Source of the DNA: Flavobacterium sp. N502536
GTDB lineage: Bacteria; Bacteroidota; Bacteroidia; Flavobacteriales; Flavobacteriaceae
Direction of reading: 5' to 3'
DNA length: 64,000 nucleotides
Assembly: GCF_025947345.1 (NCBI RefSeq)
Contig: NZ_CP110011.1
Coordinates: 2,914,001-2,978,000, forward strand
Within the stretch, counting starts at the first letter, position 1. Each line of letters begins with the position of its first letter. Positions 7,867 to 19,487 of the stretch are shown one piece after another. The notes below the pieces were generated by a model, which was given only the letters and a program-made list of their open reading frames with translations, did not search any database and had not been told where the DNA came from. The position numbers were made by a program, and so were the translations under genes.

Positions 7867-8238
7867 ATGGCAGATTTGAAACAATTCGCAGAACAATTAG
7901 TTAACTTAACAGTTAAAGAAGTTAACGAATTAGCAACAATATTAAAAGACGAGTATGGTATCGAGCCTGCTGCTGCAGCTGTAGTAGTTGCTGCTGGTGG
8001 TGGAGAAGGTGCTGCTGAAGAAGCACAAACTGAATTTACAGTTGTATTAAAAGAAGCTGGTGCTTCTAAATTAGCAGTTGTAAAATTAGTAAAAGAACTT
8101 ACAGGTTTAGGTCTTAAAGAAGCTAAAGATGTAGTTGACGGTGCTCCAAGTAACGTTAAAGAAGGTGTTTCTAAAGAAGAGGCTGAAGGTCTTAAAAAAT
8201 CATTAGAAGAAGCTGGAGCTGTTGTTGAGTTAAAATAA
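7867..8238 (+). CDS. rplL: 50S ribosomal protein bL12
   Basis: The 123-residue acidic protein has an N-terminal dimerisation helix ([20 protein letters not shown]), an alanine/glycine-rich hinge ([19 protein letters not shown]) and a C-terminal factor-binding domain with [20 protein letters not shown]. It recruits translational GTPases to the stalk. The 92-bp gap after rplJ is longer than the others in the block and may allow separate translation. A strong hairpin (8259-8297) follows the stop codon. Confidence 0.98.
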   Translation: MADLKQFAEQLVNLTVKEVNELATILKDEYGIEPAAAAVVVAAGGGEGAAEEAQTEFTVVLKEAGASKLAVVKLVKELTGLGLKEAKDVVDGAPSNVKEGVSKEEAEGLKKSLEEAGAVVELK

Positions 8239-8258
8239 CAAAACACAGTTTAGAACTA

Positions 8259-8297
8259 GGTTTAGACCTTGGGTGGAATCATCCAAGGGTCTAAACC
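8259..8297 (+). terminator. rplL-rpoB intergenic attenuator hairpin
   Basis: GGTTTAGACCTTGG at 8259-8272 pairs with CCAAGGGTCTAAACC at 8283-8297 with a single bulged base. It is followed by ATTTTTCG, a weak T-tract. This is where many bacteria place a partial terminator to lower RNA polymerase subunit expression relative to ribosomal proteins. Confidence 0.7.
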
Positions 8298-8502
8298 ATT
8301 TTTCGTATAATAAAATATATCAAGTTTTATTATCAAATAGTTTAAAATACGAAAAAGTTTTTGATCAGTACGAAGAAAAAAAATTAAACCAACTTTAAGG
8401 TTTATTTTTAAAGATGTATTGATTATAATAAGAAAGTATAGATTAAACAGTGTGTTTTTACACAAAAAAATTACTTTTTTTTAATCAAAATTTTGTCCAT
8501 TG

Positions 8503-11500
8503 ATGATAACAAATCAGACTGAAAGATTGAATTTTGCCTCTACAAAAAATATTCCTGACTATCCGGATTTTCTAGATGTTCAGGTTAAATCTTTTAAAGA
8601 TTTTTTTCAACTAGAAACTAAATCTGACGAAAGAGGCAACGAAGGGTTGTACAACACCTTCATGGAAAACTTTCCAATCACAGATACAAGAAACAACTTT
8701 GTATTGGAATTCCTAGATTATTTTGTTGATCCACCACGTTATACAATTCAAGAATGTATAGAGAGAGGTCTTACTTATAGTGTGCCTTTAAAAGCTAGGT
8801 TGAAACTATACTGTACAGATCCAGAACACGAAGATTTTGAAACTATTGTACAGGATGTTTATCTTGGAACAATACCTTATATGACTCCAAGTGGTACTTT
8901 TGTAATCAATGGTGCCGAGCGTGTAGTAGTATCTCAGCTACACCGTTCTCCTGGGGTTTTCTTTGGACAATCATTCCACGCAAATGGAACAAAACTTTAT
9001 TCTGCCAGAGTAATTCCTTTTAAAGGATCCTGGATAGAATTTTCTACAGATATTAACAGCGTTATGTACGCCTATATCGATAGAAAGAAAAAATTACCAG
9101 TTACTACTTTATTCCGTGCAATCGGGTTTGAAAGAGATAAGGACATCCTTGAAATTTTTGACTTAGCAGAGGAAATTAAAGTTTCTAAAACAGGTATTAA
9201 AAAGTATATCGGAAGAAGACTTGCTGCACGTGTACTAAACACATGGCATGAGGATTTCGTAGATGAAGATACCGGAGAGGTAGTTTCTATCGAACGTAAC
9301 GAAATCATCCTTGATCGTGATACAATTATCGACAAAGATAATGTTGAAGAAATCATCGATTCTAACGTTAAATCTATTTTGTTACACAAAGAGGATAATA
9401 ACCAGGCAGATTATGCTATTATCCACAACACGTTACAAAAAGATCCAACAAACTCTGAAAAAGAAGCTGTTGAGCATATCTACAGACAATTGCGTAATGC
9501 AGAACCGCCTGATGAAGAAACTGCTCGTGGTATTATAGATAAATTGTTCTTCTCTGATCAACGTTATAACTTAGGTGAAGTTGGTCGTTACAGAATGAAC
9601 AAAAAATTAGATTTAGATATCCCTATGGACAAGCAAGTGCTTACCAAAGAAGATATCATTACAATCGTAAAATATTTGATCGAATTGATTAACTCTAAAG
9701 CAGAGATTGATGATATTGATCACTTATCAAACCGTCGTGTTAGAACAGTTGGAGAACAATTGTCTCAACAATTCGGTGTTGGTTTGGCACGTATGGCGAG
9801 AACTATTCGTGAGAGAATGAACGTTAGAGATAACGAGGTGTTTACACCAATTGATTTGATTAATGCTAAAACATTATCATCAGTTATCAACTCTTTCTTT
9901 GGTACGAACCAGTTGTCTCAATTTATGGATCAAACGAATCCATTAGCGGAGATTACACACAAAAGAAGACTTTCTGCACTTGGACCAGGTGGACTTTCGA
10001 GAGAGAGAGCTGGTTTCGAGGTTCGTGACGTTCACTATACACACTATGGTCGTTTATGTCCGATTGAAACTCCAGAGGGACCAAACATTGGTTTGATTTC
10101 ATCTCTTGGTGTTTATGCAAAAGTAAACGGAATGGGTTTCATCGAAACACCTTACCGTAAAGTAACTAATGGTGTAGTTGATTTAGAAAGTACTCCAATT
10201 TACTTAAGTGCTGAAGAAGAAGAAGGTAAAATGATTGCTCAGGCAAACATTGAAATGGATGAAACTGGTAAAATTACAGCTAGCAATGTTATTGCTCGTG
10301 AGGAGGGTGACTTCCCGGTTGTTGAGCCATCTGTAGTTCATTATACAGACGTTGCGCCTAATCAGATTGCATCGATTTCTGCGTCATTGATTCCTTTCTT
10401 GGAGCATGATGATGCGAACCGTGCGTTGATGGGATCAAACATGATGCGTCAGGCGGTTCCTTTGATCCGTCCGGAAGCACCAATTGTAGGTACAGGTTTA
10501 GAGCGTCAGGTAGCTTCAGATTCAAGAGTATTAATCAATGCTGAAGGGCATGGAACTGTTGAATATGTTGATGCAAATATCATTACTATCAAATACGATC
10601 GTACAGAAGACGAGAGAATGGTTAGTTTTGATGCTGATGAGAAAACATACAACCTCATTAAATTTAGAAAAACCAATCAGGGAACAAGTATTAACCTGAA
10701 ACCAATCGTAAGAAAAGGTGACAGAGTTATTCCTGGACAAGTATTGTCAGAAGGTTATGCTACTCAAAATGGAGAATTAGCTTTAGGTAGAAACTTAAAA
10801 GTTGCGTTCATGCCATGGAAAGGGTACAACTTCGAGGATGCAATTGTAATTTCTGAAAAAGTAGTTCGTGATGATATTTTTACTTCTATCCACGTTGATG
10901 ATTATTCATTAGAGGTTAGAGATACGAAGTTAGGAAACGAAGAGTTAACAAACGATATTCCTAACGTTTCTGAAGAAGCTACTAAAGATTTAGATGAAAA
11001 CGGTATGATCAGAATTGGAGCAGAGGTTAAACCTGGCGACATTTTGATTGGAAAAATTACACCAAAAGGAGAATCAGATCCTACTCCGGAAGAGAAATTG
11101 CTTCGTGCAATCTTCGGGGATAAAGCAGGTGATGTAAAAGATGCTTCATTAAAAGCTTCTCCATCTTTACACGGTGTAGTTCTTGACAAAAAATTATTTG
11201 CAAGAGCCGTAAAAGATAAACGTAAACGTACTCAGGATAAAGATGCTTTAGGCGCTTTAGAAATGGAGTTTGAAACTAAATTTGTTGAATTAAAAGACAG
11301 ATTGGTAGAGAAATTATTCCTGATCGTTAACGGAAAAACATCTCAGGGTGTAATGAATGATTTGGGTGAAGAAGTTTTACCAAAAGGTAAAAAATATACT
11401 CAAAAAATGCTTTACGCAGTGGAAGATTTTGCTCACTTAAGCAAAGGTCAATGGGTTGCTGATGACGCTACTAATAAAATGGTGAATGATTTAATTCATA

Positions 11501-12315
11501 ACTATAAAATTAAGCTAAACGACTTACAAGGATCTTTAAGAAGAGAAAAATTCACTATTACAGTTGGAGATGAATTACCATCTGGAATCTTGAAATTAGC
11601 GAAAATTTATATCGCTAAAAAACGTAAACTGAAAGTAGGGGATAAAATGGCAGGACGTCACGGTAACAAAGGTATTGTTGCTAGAATCGTTCGTCATGAA
11701 GATATGCCTTTCCTTGAAGACGGAACACCGGTAGATATCGTATTGAATCCACTTGGGGTACCTTCACGTATGAACATTGGTCAGATTTATGAGACGGTTC
11801 TTGGATGGGCTGGTATGAACTTGGGTAGAAAATTTGCTACTCCAATTTTTGACGGTGCTTCTCTTGACCAGATCAACGCTTTGACTGATGAGGCTAACGT
11901 ACCACGTTTTGGACATACCTATCTTTATGATGGTGGAACTGGTGAGCGTTTTGCACAAAAAGCAACTGTGGGTGTAATTTACATGCTTAAATTAGGACAC
12001 ATGGTTGATGATAAGATGCACGCACGTTCTATCGGACCATACTCATTGATTACGCAACAACCACTTGGAGGTAAGGCTCAATTTGGAGGTCAGCGTTTTG
12101 GAGAGATGGAGGTTTGGGCACTTGAGGCTTATGGAGCATCAAGTACGCTACGTGAAATCTTAACGGTTAAATCTGATGACGTTATTGGTAGAGCTAAAAC
12201 TTACGAAGCTATCGTTAAGGGAGAAACTATGCCAGAACCAGGTTTACCAGAATCATTCAATGTATTAATGCACGAATTGAAAGGTCTAGGTTTAGATCTT
12301 CGTTTGGAAGAATAA
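8503..12315 (+). CDS. rpoB: RNA polymerase beta subunit
   Basis: The ATG at 8503 ([14 protein letters not shown]) is preferred to the TTG one codon upstream. The 1270-residue protein spans all conserved beta-subunit regions. These include the fork/rifampicin region [20 protein letters not shown] and [20 protein letters not shown], the active-centre segment [14 protein letters not shown], the lineage-typical [15 protein letters not shown], and the C-terminal clamp-linked [20 protein letters not shown]. Residues of the rifampicin pocket appear wild type (Q, D, H, R, S, L in the usual positions), which predicts sensitivity. The subunit forms half of the catalytic cleft. The upstream gap of 264 bp carries the attenuator hairpin. 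Confidence 0.99.
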   Translation: MITNQTERLNFASTKNIPDYPDFLDVQVKSFKDFFQLETKSDERGNEGLYNTFMENFPITDTRNNFVLEFLDYFVDPPRYTIQECIERGLTYSVPLKARLKLYCTDPEHEDFETIVQDVYLGTIPYMTPSGTFVINGAERVVVSQLHRSPGVFFGQSFHANGTKLYSARVIPFKGSWIEFSTDINSVMYAYIDRKKKLPVTTLFRAIGFERDKDILEIFDLAEEIKVSKTGIKKYIGRRLAARVLNTWHEDFVDEDTGEVVSIERNEIILDRDTIIDKDNVEEIIDSNVKSILLHKEDNNQADYAIIHNTLQKDPTNSEKEAVEHIYRQLRNAEPPDEETARGIIDKLFFSDQRYNLGEVGRYRMNKKLDLDIPMDKQVLTKEDIITIVKYLIELINSKAEIDDIDHLSNRRVRTVGEQLSQQFGVGLARMARTIRERMNVRDNEVFTPIDLINAKTLSSVINSFFGTNQLSQFMDQTNPLAEITHKRRLSALGPGGLSRERAGFEVRDVHYTHYGRLCPIETPEGPNIGLISSLGVYAKVNGMGFIETPYRKVTNGVVDLESTPIYLSAEEEEGKMIAQANIEMDETGKITASNVIAREEGDFPVVEPSVVHYTDVAPNQIASISASLIPFLEHDDANRALMGSNMMRQAVPLIRPEAPIVGTGLERQVASDSRVLINAEGHGTVEYVDANIITIKYDRTEDERMVSFDADEKTYNLIKFRKTNQGTSINLKPIVRKGDRVIPGQVLSEGYATQNGELALGRNLKVAFMPWKGYNFEDAIVISEKVVRDDIFTSIHVDDYSLEVRDTKLGNEELTNDIPNVSEEATKDLDENGMIRIGAEVKPGDILIGKITPKGESDPTPEEKLLRAIFGDKAGDVKDASLKASPSLHGVVLDKKLFARAVKDKRKRTQDKDALGALEMEFETKFVELKDRLVEKLFLIVNGKTSQGVMNDLGEEVLPKGKKYTQKMLYAVEDFAHLSKGQWVADDATNKMVNDLIHNYKIKLNDLQGSLRREKFTITVGDELPSGILKLAKIYIAKKRKLKVGDKMAGRHGNKGIVARIVRHEDMPFLEDGTPVDIVLNPLGVPSRMNIGQIYETVLGWAGMNLGRKFATPIFDGASLDQINALTDEANVPRFGHTYLYDGGTGERFAQKATVGVIYMLKLGHMVDDKMHARSIGPYSLITQQPLGGKAQFGGQRFGEMEVWALEAYGASSTLREILTVKSDDVIGRAKTYEAIVKGETMPEPGLPESFNVLMHELKGLGLDLRLEE

Positions 12316-12325
12316 TAAAAGTTTT

Positions 12326-12377
12326 CAGTTACAGTCTCAGCATTCAGTTTACACTGAAAACTGAGACTGTTCACTGT
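12326..12377. repeat. Inverted iterated-word repeat (CAGTCTCAG family) after rpoB
   Basis: CAGTCTCAG at 12332-12340 pairs with CTGAGACTG at 12361-12369. Between and around these arms the word CAGTTT/ACTG is repeated, so the stem can extend in both directions. It starts 11 bp after the rpoB stop. Confidence 0.75.
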
Positions 12378-12448
12378 TACTAATAGTATTAAAGTTTTTA
12401 AGATTTATACCCGTAACCCGTTCCGATTTTTTATAACAATGCAAGGCA

Positions 12449-12479
12449 TTTTATAACTAGCACTTCAAATTTAAGTTTG
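12449..12479 (+). promoter_or_regulatory. Candidate promoter within the rpoB-rpoC gap
   Basis: TAAGTTTG at 12472-12479 fits the TAnnTTTG core, with TTTT at 12449-12452 exactly 19 bp upstream as a one-mismatch -33 box. It lies 125 bp before rpoC. An overlapping near-palindrome, TCAAATTTAAGTTTGA, may be the real signal instead. Confidence 0.3.
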
Positions 12480-12603
12480 AGGTTTAGAGAAGTAAACCGA
12501 GGTAAGCGCGATGATTTAACTCTTTTGAAGGTAACTTTTAAAAGATGGAGATTATGAAATCTAAAATCAATTTTTAAACAGCAGTAAATCAATAGTAAAA
12601 ACT

Positions 12604-15600
12604 ATGATGAATAATAGAAACAATAAAGATAAGAATCCAGTAAAAAGATTTAACAAAATTTCTATTGGATTGGCTTCACCAGAATCTATCCTGAAAGAAT
12701 CAAGAGGAGAGGTTTTAAAGCCGGAAACAATTAACTACAGAACTCACAAGCCAGAGCGTGATGGACTTTTCTGCGAAAGAATCTTCGGACCTGTTAAGGA
12801 TTTTGAGTGTGCTTGTGGAAAATATAAAAGAATTCGTTACAAAGGTATCATCTGTGACCGTTGTGGTGTTGAAGTTACTGAGAAAAAAGTACGTCGTGAC
12901 AGAGTAGGACACATCAACCTTGTTGTGCCTATCGCTCACATCTGGTATTTCCGTTCTCTTCCAAACAAAATTGGTTATATCCTTGGTCTTCCATCTAAGA
13001 AATTAGATATGATCATTTACTACGAAAGATACGTAGTAATCCAGGCTGGTATTGCTAAAAATGCAGATGGAGAATCACTACAAAGATTAGATTTCTTAAC
13101 TGAAGAAGAATATTTGAACATTTTAGATACTCTTCCACAGGAAAACCAATATTTAGATGATTTAGATCCAAATAAATTTGTTGCCAAAATGGGAGCAGAG
13201 TGTATTATGGATTTATTAGCTCGTATCGACTTAGATGCTTTATCTTATGAATTAAGACACAGCGCTAACAACGAAACTTCTAAGCAACGTAAAACGGAAG
13301 CTTTAAAAAGATTACAAGTTGTTGAGTCTTTCCGTGAGTCTAACTTAAACCGCGAAAACCGTCCTGAATGGATGATTATGAAAGTGGTTCCTGTTATTCC
13401 ACCAGAATTACGTCCGCTTGTGCCACTTGATGGAGGTCGTTTTGCAACTTCAGATTTGAACGACTTATACCGTCGTGTAATCATCCGTAACAACCGTTTG
13501 AAAAGATTAATGGAGATTAAAGCTCCTGAAGTAATCTTAAGAAACGAAAAACGTATGTTACAGGAATCTGTAGATTCATTATTTGACAACACGCGTAAAG
13601 CTTCTGCTGTTAAAACAGAATCTAACAGACCATTAAAATCATTATCTGATTCCTTAAAAGGTAAGCAAGGACGTTTCCGTCAAAACTTACTTGGAAAACG
13701 TGTGGATTATTCTGCTCGTTCGGTAATTGTTGTTGGTCCTGAGTTAAAATTATTCGAATGTGGATTGCCAAAAGATATGGCATCTGAATTATACAAACCT
13801 TTCGTTATCCGTAAATTGATTGAGAGAGGTATTGTAAAAACAGTAAAATCTGCTAAGAAAATCATAGACAAAAAAGAGCCGGTAGTTTGGGATATTCTTG
13901 AAAACGTAATTAAAGGACACCCAGTATTACTGAACCGTGCTCCTACTTTGCACAGACTTGGTATTCAGGCTTTCCAGCCAAAATTAATTGAAGGAAAAGC
14001 GATTCAGTTACACCCATTAGTATGTACGGCATTCAACGCCGATTTCGATGGGGATCAGATGGCGGTTCACTTACCTTTAGGACCAGAGGCTATTTTAGAG
14101 GCACAATTATTAATGTTGGCTTCTCACAATATCCTTAACCCTGCAAATGGTGCTCCAATTACGGTACCTTCTCAGGACATGGTTTTGGGTCTATACTATA
14201 TGACCAAAGAGCGTATTTCTACAGAAGATCACATTATTTTAGGTCAGGATTTGACTTTCTATTCTGCTGAAGAAGTAAACATTGCATTAAACGAAGGAAG
14301 ATTAGAATTGAATGCTCGTGTGAAAATTAGAGCAAAAGATTTTAATGAGGCTGGAGAATTAGTGTACCAGATTATTCAAACAACTGCGGGACGTGTATTA
14401 TTTAACGAAGTAGTACCTGAAGCAGCCGGATATATCAATGACGTATTGACTAAGAAAAACCTTAGAGATATTATCGGACACATTTTAAGTGTGACTGATG
14501 TACCTACAACGGCAGCTTTCTTGGACAATATGAAAGATATGGGTTATAAATTCGCATTTAGAGGAGGTTTATCATTCTCTCTTGGTGATATTAGAATCCC
14601 GGAACAAAAAACTAAGTTAATTGCAGATGCCAGAGAACAAGTTGAAGGTATCTCAACTAACTATAACATGGGTCTTATTACCAATAACGAGCGTTACAAC
14701 CAGGTTATTGACGTATGGACTTCTGCGAATGCTCAGTTAACAGAATTAGCAATGAAAAATATTAGAGAAGACCAACAAGGTTTCAACTCTGTATATATGA
14801 TGCTTGACTCTGGGGCGAGGGGTTCTAAGGAGCAGATTCGTCAGTTAACAGGTATGCGTGGTTTGATGGCTAAGCCTAAAAAATCTACTGCCGGTGGTGG
14901 TGAGATTATTGAAAACCCGATTCTTTCTAACTTTAAGGAAGGTCTTTCGATTCTTGAGTACTTTATTTCTACTCACGGTGCTCGTAAAGGTCTTGCGGAT
15001 ACGGCTCTTAAAACGGCCGATGCTGGTTACTTAACAAGAAGGCTTCATGACGTATCTCAGGATGTTATTGTAAACATCGAAGACTGTGGTACTTTAAGAG
15101 GTGTTGAAGTTTCTGCATTGAAGAAAAATGAGGAAATTGTTGAATCTTTAGGAGAAAGAATTTTAGGACGTGTTGCATTGCAAGATGTTATTAATCCTCT
15201 TACGAATGAAGTTCTGGTTCAATCCGGACAACAAATTACTGAAGCAATCATGAGAGTTATCGAAGCTTCTCCGATTGAAAGAGTAGAAGTTAGATCTCCA
15301 TTAACTTGTGAGGCTTTAAAAGGTATTTGTGCTAAATGTTACGGTAGAAACTTAGCTACCGGAAAAATGACACAAAGAGGTGAAGCTGTCGGAGTTATTG
15401 CAGCTCAGTCTATTGGAGAGCCAGGTACACAGTTAACACTTCGTACGTTCCACGTTGGAGGGGTTGCTGGAGGTATTTCTGAAGAATCTAGTATTGTTAC
15501 AAGATTCAACGGTAGACTTGAGATTGAAGATTTAAAAACAGTTAAAGGTGAGGACAGTGAAGGTAATGCGGTTGATATCGTAGTATCACGTTCAACAGAA

Positions 15601-16911
15601 TTAAAATTAGTTGACGAGAAAACTGGAATCGTTTTAAATACACACAACATTCCTTACGGATCTAGTATCTTTGTTAAGGATGGTGAAGTAGTTACTAAAG
15701 GATCTGTGATCTGTAAGTGGGATCCATATAATGGTGTAATTGTTTCTGAATTTACAGGTAAGATTGCTTACGAAGATTTAGAGCAAGGACAATCATACAT
15801 GGTTGAAATCGATGAGCAAACAGGATTCCAGGAAAAAGTAATTTCTGAGGCAAGAAACAAAAAATTAATCCCAACTTTATTGGTTTACGGTAAAGAAGGT
15901 GAATTGATTCGTTCTTACAACTTACCAGTAGGTGCACACTTAATGGTTGAAAACGGTGAGAAAATTAAAGCAGGTAAAGTATTGGTTAAAATTCCACGTC
16001 GTTCTTCTAAAGCGGGAGATATTACAGGAGGTTTACCAAGAATTACCGAGTTGCTTGAGGCTCGTAACCCTTCAAACCCTGCAGTTGTATCTGAAATTGA
16101 TGGTGTTGTTTCTTTTGGAAAAATCAAAAGAGGTAACCGTGAGATCGTTATCGAATCTAAATTTGGTGAAATTAAAAAGTATTTAGTTAAACTTTCAAGC
16201 CAAATCTTAGTACAGGAAAATGACTTTGTAAGAGCAGGAGTACCATTGTCTGACGGTGCAATTACACCGGATGATATTTTAAGAATTCAAGGACCGGCTG
16301 CTGTTCAACAGTACTTGGTAAATGAAATTCAAGAGGTATACCGTTTACAAGGGGTAAAAATTAATGACAAGCACTTTGAGGTAGTTATTCGTCAAATGAT
16401 GCGTAAAGTAAGAGTTCAGGATCCGGGAGATACATTATTCCTGGAAGATCAATTGATTCACACCAAAGATTTCATCGTTCAAAACGATAAATTATACGGT
16501 ATGAAAGTAGTTGAAGATGCCGGAGACTCTGCTGTACTAAAACCAGGTCAGATTATTACACCTCGTGATTTACGTGATGAGAACTCATTGCTAAAACGAA
16601 ATGATAAAAATCTGGTTGTAGCCAGAGATGTAATTACTGCAACTGCAACACCAGTTTTACAAGGTATTACAAGAGCTTCGCTACAAACTAAATCATTCAT
16701 CTCTGCTGCTTCCTTCCAGGAAACAACAAAAGTACTTAACGAAGCTGCTGTAGCTGGTAAAGTAGATGATTTAGAAGGATTGAAAGAAAATGTAATTGTT
16801 GGACACAGAATTCCTGCGGGAACTGGTATGAGAGAATACGATAACACTATCGTAGGATCTAAAGACGATTACAATGAAATGATGGCTAATAAAGAAGAAT
16901 ATATTTATTAA
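12604..16911 (+). CDS. rpoC: RNA polymerase beta-prime subunit
   Basis: The 1435-residue protein is full length. It has the N-terminal zinc site ([20 protein letters not shown]), the catalytic triad motif [12 protein letters not shown] that binds the active-site magnesium, the trigger loop region with [19 protein letters not shown], and the second zinc cluster [13 protein letters not shown]. The C-terminus includes [19 protein letters not shown]. Two tandem ATGs occur (12604 and 12607); the first is kept. Unlike in many genomes, the gene is separated from rpoB by 288 bp that hold an inverted repeat and a possible promoter. Confidence 0.99.
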   Translation: MMNNRNNKDKNPVKRFNKISIGLASPESILKESRGEVLKPETINYRTHKPERDGLFCERIFGPVKDFECACGKYKRIRYKGIICDRCGVEVTEKKVRRDRVGHINLVVPIAHIWYFRSLPNKIGYILGLPSKKLDMIIYYERYVVIQAGIAKNADGESLQRLDFLTEEEYLNILDTLPQENQYLDDLDPNKFVAKMGAECIMDLLARIDLDALSYELRHSANNETSKQRKTEALKRLQVVESFRESNLNRENRPEWMIMKVVPVIPPELRPLVPLDGGRFATSDLNDLYRRVIIRNNRLKRLMEIKAPEVILRNEKRMLQESVDSLFDNTRKASAVKTESNRPLKSLSDSLKGKQGRFRQNLLGKRVDYSARSVIVVGPELKLFECGLPKDMASELYKPFVIRKLIERGIVKTVKSAKKIIDKKEPVVWDILENVIKGHPVLLNRAPTLHRLGIQAFQPKLIEGKAIQLHPLVCTAFNADFDGDQMAVHLPLGPEAILEAQLLMLASHNILNPANGAPITVPSQDMVLGLYYMTKERISTEDHIILGQDLTFYSAEEVNIALNEGRLELNARVKIRAKDFNEAGELVYQIIQTTAGRVLFNEVVPEAAGYINDVLTKKNLRDIIGHILSVTDVPTTAAFLDNMKDMGYKFAFRGGLSFSLGDIRIPEQKTKLIADAREQVEGISTNYNMGLITNNERYNQVIDVWTSANAQLTELAMKNIREDQQGFNSVYMMLDSGARGSKEQIRQLTGMRGLMAKPKKSTAGGGEIIENPILSNFKEGLSILEYFISTHGARKGLADTALKTADAGYLTRRLHDVSQDVIVNIEDCGTLRGVEVSALKKNEEIVESLGERILGRVALQDVINPLTNEVLVQSGQQITEAIMRVIEASPIERVEVRSPLTCEALKGICAKCYGRNLATGKMTQRGEAVGVIAAQSIGEPGTQLTLRTFHVGGVAGGISEESSIVTRFNGRLEIEDLKTVKGEDSEGNAVDIVVSRSTELKLVDEKTGIVLNTHNIPYGSSIFVKDGEVVTKGSVICKWDPYNGVIVSEFTGKIAYEDLEQGQSYMVEIDEQTGFQEKVISEARNKKLIPTLLVYGKEGELIRSYNLPVGAHLMVENGEKIKAGKVLVKIPRRSSKAGDITGGLPRITELLEARNPSNPAVVSEIDGVVSFGKIKRGNREIVIESKFGEIKKYLVKLSSQILVQENDFVRAGVPLSDGAITPDDILRIQGPAAVQQYLVNEIQEVYRLQGVKINDKHFEVVIRQMMRKVRVQDPGDTLFLEDQLIHTKDFIVQNDKLYGMKVVEDAGDSAVLKPGQIITPRDLRDENSLLKRNDKNLVVARDVITATATPVLQGITRASLQTKSFISAASFQETTKVLNEAAVAGKVDDLEGLKENVIVGHRIPAGTGMREYDNTIVGSKDDYNEMMANKEEYIY

Positions 16912-16922
16912 TTTAGGAAACT

Positions 16923-17234
16923 ATGAGTAATCCGAACCAACAACAAGAACAGATTAATATTGAGTTAGACGAAACTATCGCAGAAGGAATTTATTCCAAT
17001 CTTGCGATTATCAACCACTCATCCTCAGAATTTGTTTTAGATTTTGTGAGTATTATGCCTGGTATTCCTAAAGCCAAAGTAAAGTCAAGAATTGTCTTGA
17101 CGCCACAACATGCTAAAAGATTATTAAAAGCAATTGGTGAAAATATTCATCGTTTTGAAGTCGCTCATGGCGAAATCAAAGAGACGGAACAAGCTCCAAT
17201 ACCGCTTAATTTTGGTCCTGCGGGACAAGCATAA
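16923..17234 (+). CDS. DUF3467 domain protein
   Basis: This small acidic protein of 103 residues starts MSNPNQQQEQINIELDET and carries the DUF3467 core: EGIYSNLAIINHSSSEFVLD, then FVSIMPGIPKAKVKSRIVLT and PQHAKRLLKAIGENI. The family is widespread, often follows rpoC in Bacteroidetes, and has no settled function. It starts 11 bp after the rpoC stop and is followed by a strong terminator, so it is the last gene of the polymerase transcript. That constant position invites the idea of a transcription-related role, but nothing in the sequence proves it. Confidence 0.9.
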   Translation: MSNPNQQQEQINIELDETIAEGIYSNLAIINHSSSEFVLDFVSIMPGIPKAKVKSRIVLTPQHAKRLLKAIGENIHRFEVAHGEIKETEQAPIPLNFGPAGQA

Positions 17235-17239
17235 ATTTT

Positions 17240-17266
17240 AAAAGCCCCAGCAATGGGGCTTTTTTT
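17240..17266 (+). terminator. Terminator of the rpoBC operon
   Basis: GCCCCA and TGGGGC form a GC-rich stem with a 4-nt loop, flanked by A4 and T7. It sits just after the DUF3467 gene and closes the + strand block. Confidence 0.95.
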
Positions 17267-17510
17267 ATGGAAAAAAATGAAAATTTTGACAGCTTTTACC
17301 GTTGTTAGAAAACAGATGGGTATAAATTTAGAAAATGAGATACAGTTGGAGATCCAAACAAACAGAAAGTGTAGTTCAACGGATTTATTTTTGTTTTCGT
17401 CGACAAAATTTTTTGTTTTGCATGGATTGTCCTAGATTGCCACCTCCTAAATAAAAGATTATTAATTATTGGAATATATTAACTAATTAAGGTTCGATTA
17501 ATTCAAATTA
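17267..17510. other. Intergenic region without a supported gene
   Basis: This AT-rich stretch between two terminators contains only a 60-codon open frame starting inside the upstream terminator. That frame has no recognisable protein features, and I see no promoter or RNA structure. Confidence 0.6.
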
Positions 17511-17547
17511 AAAAAAAAGCGCTAATTTAAAATTAGCGCTTTTTTTA
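17511..17547 (-). terminator. Terminator of prfC
   Basis: AAAAAGCGCTAATTT pairs with AAATTAGCGCTTTTT almost without a loop, with A and T runs on both sides, so it can work in both directions. It lies 20 bp beyond the prfC stop. Confidence 0.95.
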
Positions 17548-17566
17548 TGGGATATTTTGAAATTTC

Positions 17567-19159
17567 TTAGTCAAATTCTGAGGTGAAGAACAACTTCACA
17601 CTTGGGTATTTACTTTGTGTCATTTGAATCGTAAAGTCAGAATCGGCAAGGAATACCAACTGACCGTATTTATCATGAGCAAGGAATTTTTGTTTGATAC
17701 GCTTGAATTCTTTAAATTCATCATTCTTGGCATCATCCGGTTTAACCCAGCATGCTTTGTGAACCGGGAAGTTTTCATAGGTACATTTTGCACCGTATTC
17801 GTGCTCTAAACGATACTGAATTACCTCATATTGAAGTGCTCCAACAGTTCCGATAACCTTACGATTGTTCATTTCCAGAGTAAACAACTGTGCTACTCCT
17901 TCGTCCATCAACTGATCAACTCCTTTTTCTAATTGCTTAGCTTTCATAGGATCGGCGTTGTTGATGTATCTGAAATGTTCCGGAGAGAAACTTGGGATTC
18001 CTTTGAAACTCATTATTTCTCCTTCGGTTAAGGTATCACCAATTTTAAAATTTCCTGTATCGTGCAAACCAACGATGTCCCCAGGATACGAAATATCTAC
18101 AATTTCTTTTTTCTCAGCGAAAAACGCATTTGGACTCGAGAATTTTAAATTTTTCTTTTGACGAACGTGGTAATAAGGCTTGTTTCTTTCAAAAGTTCCC
18201 GAAACAATTTTAATAAAGGCCAGACGGTCTCTGTGTTTCGGATCCATATTGGCGTGGATTTTAAACACAAAACCAGTCATTTTTTCCTCTGCCGGATCAA
18301 CCAAACGGGTTTCAGAATCTTTTGGTCTTGGAGATGGAGCGATTGTAACAAAACAATCTAGCAATTCGCGAACCCCAAAATTATTCAAAGCCGAACCAAA
18401 AAATACCGGTTGTAGTTTACCGTCTAAATAATCCTGACGATCAAATTTTGGATAAACTTCGTCGATCAATTCTAATTCTTCACGAAGTTTTTCAGCTGCT
18501 TTCTGACCCACAATTTTATCTAATTCCGGATTGTTCTGAACATCAGAGAAAGCAATCGTCTCTTCGATGTTTTTACGGCTGTCTCCGCTGAAAAGGTTAA
18601 TGTTTTGTTCCCAAAGATTATAAATTCCCTGAAAATCATACCCCATTCCGATAGGGAAACTTAGCGGCGTAACGGTAAGACCAAGTTTTTGTTCCACTTC
18701 GTCCATAAGGTCAAAAGCATCTTTTCCTTCACGGTCTAATTTGTTGATGAAAACAATCATCGGGATGTTACGCATTCTACAAACAGCTACTAATTTCTCT
18801 GTTTGTTCTTCGACCCCTTTTGCAACGTCAATTACAACAATAACGCTATCAACAGCGGTTAAAGTTCTAAAAGTATCTTCGGCAAAATCCTTGTGTCCCG
18901 GAGTATCAAGGATATTGATTTTTTTGTCTTTATAATTAAAAGCAAGTACAGATGTTGAAACCGAAATACCTCTCTGGCGTTCGATTTCCATGAAATCACT
19001 CGTTGCTCCTTTTTTAATTTTATTGTTTTTTACAGCTCCCGCTTCCTGAATAGCACCTCCAAATAACAATAACTTCTCTGTTAAAGTTGTTTTACCGGCA
19101 TCAGGATGCGATATAATTCCAAATGTTCTTCTGCGTTGTATTTCTTTTAAAAAGCTCAT
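17567..19159 (-). CDS. prfC: Peptide chain release factor 3
   Basis: The 530-residue GTPase matches RF3 in length and domains. The G domain has DAGKTTLTEKLLLFGGAIQE, RQRGISVSTSVLAF, DTPGHKDFAEDTFR and NKLDREGKDAFD. Domain II follows (TGFVFKIHANMDPKHRDRLA), then the C-terminal domain III with GALQYEVIQYRLEHEYG. RF3 recycles RF1/RF2 from the ribosome after peptide release. It differs from EF-G by lacking domains IV and V. The gene stands alone with a -7 box at 19179-19186 on the same strand and its own terminator. Confidence 0.97.
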   Translation of the reverse strand: MSFLKEIQRRRTFGIISHPDAGKTTLTEKLLLFGGAIQEAGAVKNNKIKKGATSDFMEIERQRGISVSTSVLAFNYKDKKINILDTPGHKDFAEDTFRTLTAVDSVIVVIDVAKGVEEQTEKLVAVCRMRNIPMIVFINKLDREGKDAFDLMDEVEQKLGLTVTPLSFPIGMGYDFQGIYNLWEQNINLFSGDSRKNIEETIAFSDVQNNPELDKIVGQKAAEKLREELELIDEVYPKFDRQDYLDGKLQPVFFGSALNNFGVRELLDCFVTIAPSPRPKDSETRLVDPAEEKMTGFVFKIHANMDPKHRDRLAFIKIVSGTFERNKPYYHVRQKKNLKFSSPNAFFAEKKEIVDISYPGDIVGLHDTGNFKIGDTLTEGEIMSFKGIPSFSPEHFRYINNADPMKAKQLEKGVDQLMDEGVAQLFTLEMNNRKVIGTVGALQYEVIQYRLEHEYGAKCTYENFPVHKACWVKPDDAKNDEFKEFKRIKQKFLAHDKYGQLVFLADSDFTIQMTQSKYPSVKLFFTSEFD

Positions 19160-19178
19160 ATTTCGTATAAATAGGTTG

Positions 19179-19186
19179 CAAAAGTA
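19179..19186 (-). promoter_or_regulatory. Promoter -7 element of prfC
   Basis: On the - strand TACTTTTG matches TAnnTTTG, 20 bp before the prfC start. No good -33 box is visible at 18-20 bp spacing. Confidence 0.55.
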
Positions 19187-19487
19187 CTATTAAATACAGC
19201 TTTATAAAAATATTCAGTTCTTAAATTTGGAAGACTTTCTTTTAAAAAGATATTTTAAAGTAAAATAGCCTCTTTTTTTTAATTTAAAAGATTCTTGAAG
19301 ATGAAATGGGGTGTGATATTTTATTTAGATTTGATGTCGTTTGCTCCAGCGGAGCAAAATCTTTAAAGGAAACAGTATCGAGGATAGAAAAAAGCTCCAG
19401 GAGGAGCGATATGTCTTATCCCTAGAGGGTTCTTTTAAAAGTGCAGCGTGTTTTTTTTATCAAAATTATGCCCTTCCGGGATGCAGT
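19187..19487. repeat. Intergenic region with short palindromes (5-3-5 hairpins)
   Basis: No gene is seen. GCTCC-AGC-GGAGC at 19343-19355 and GCTCC-AGGA-GGAGC at 19394-19407 are tight hairpins separated by 38 bp. CCCTAGAGGG and CCCTTCCGGG follow near 19420 and 19471. The design, a 4-5 bp stem around a 3-4 nt loop, is that of the array at 52.3-52.9 kb. Confidence 0.6.

Noticed and set aside
7851..8246. Long antisense open frame over rplL
   Set aside because: It is the reverse shadow of the Ala/Lys-rich bL12 gene; the protein is Ser/Ala/Thr-rich low complexity with no family resemblance.
17253..17435. 60-codon + strand frame after the DUF3467 gene
   Set aside because: It starts inside the rpoBC terminator stem and has no promoter, conserved motif or codon signal.
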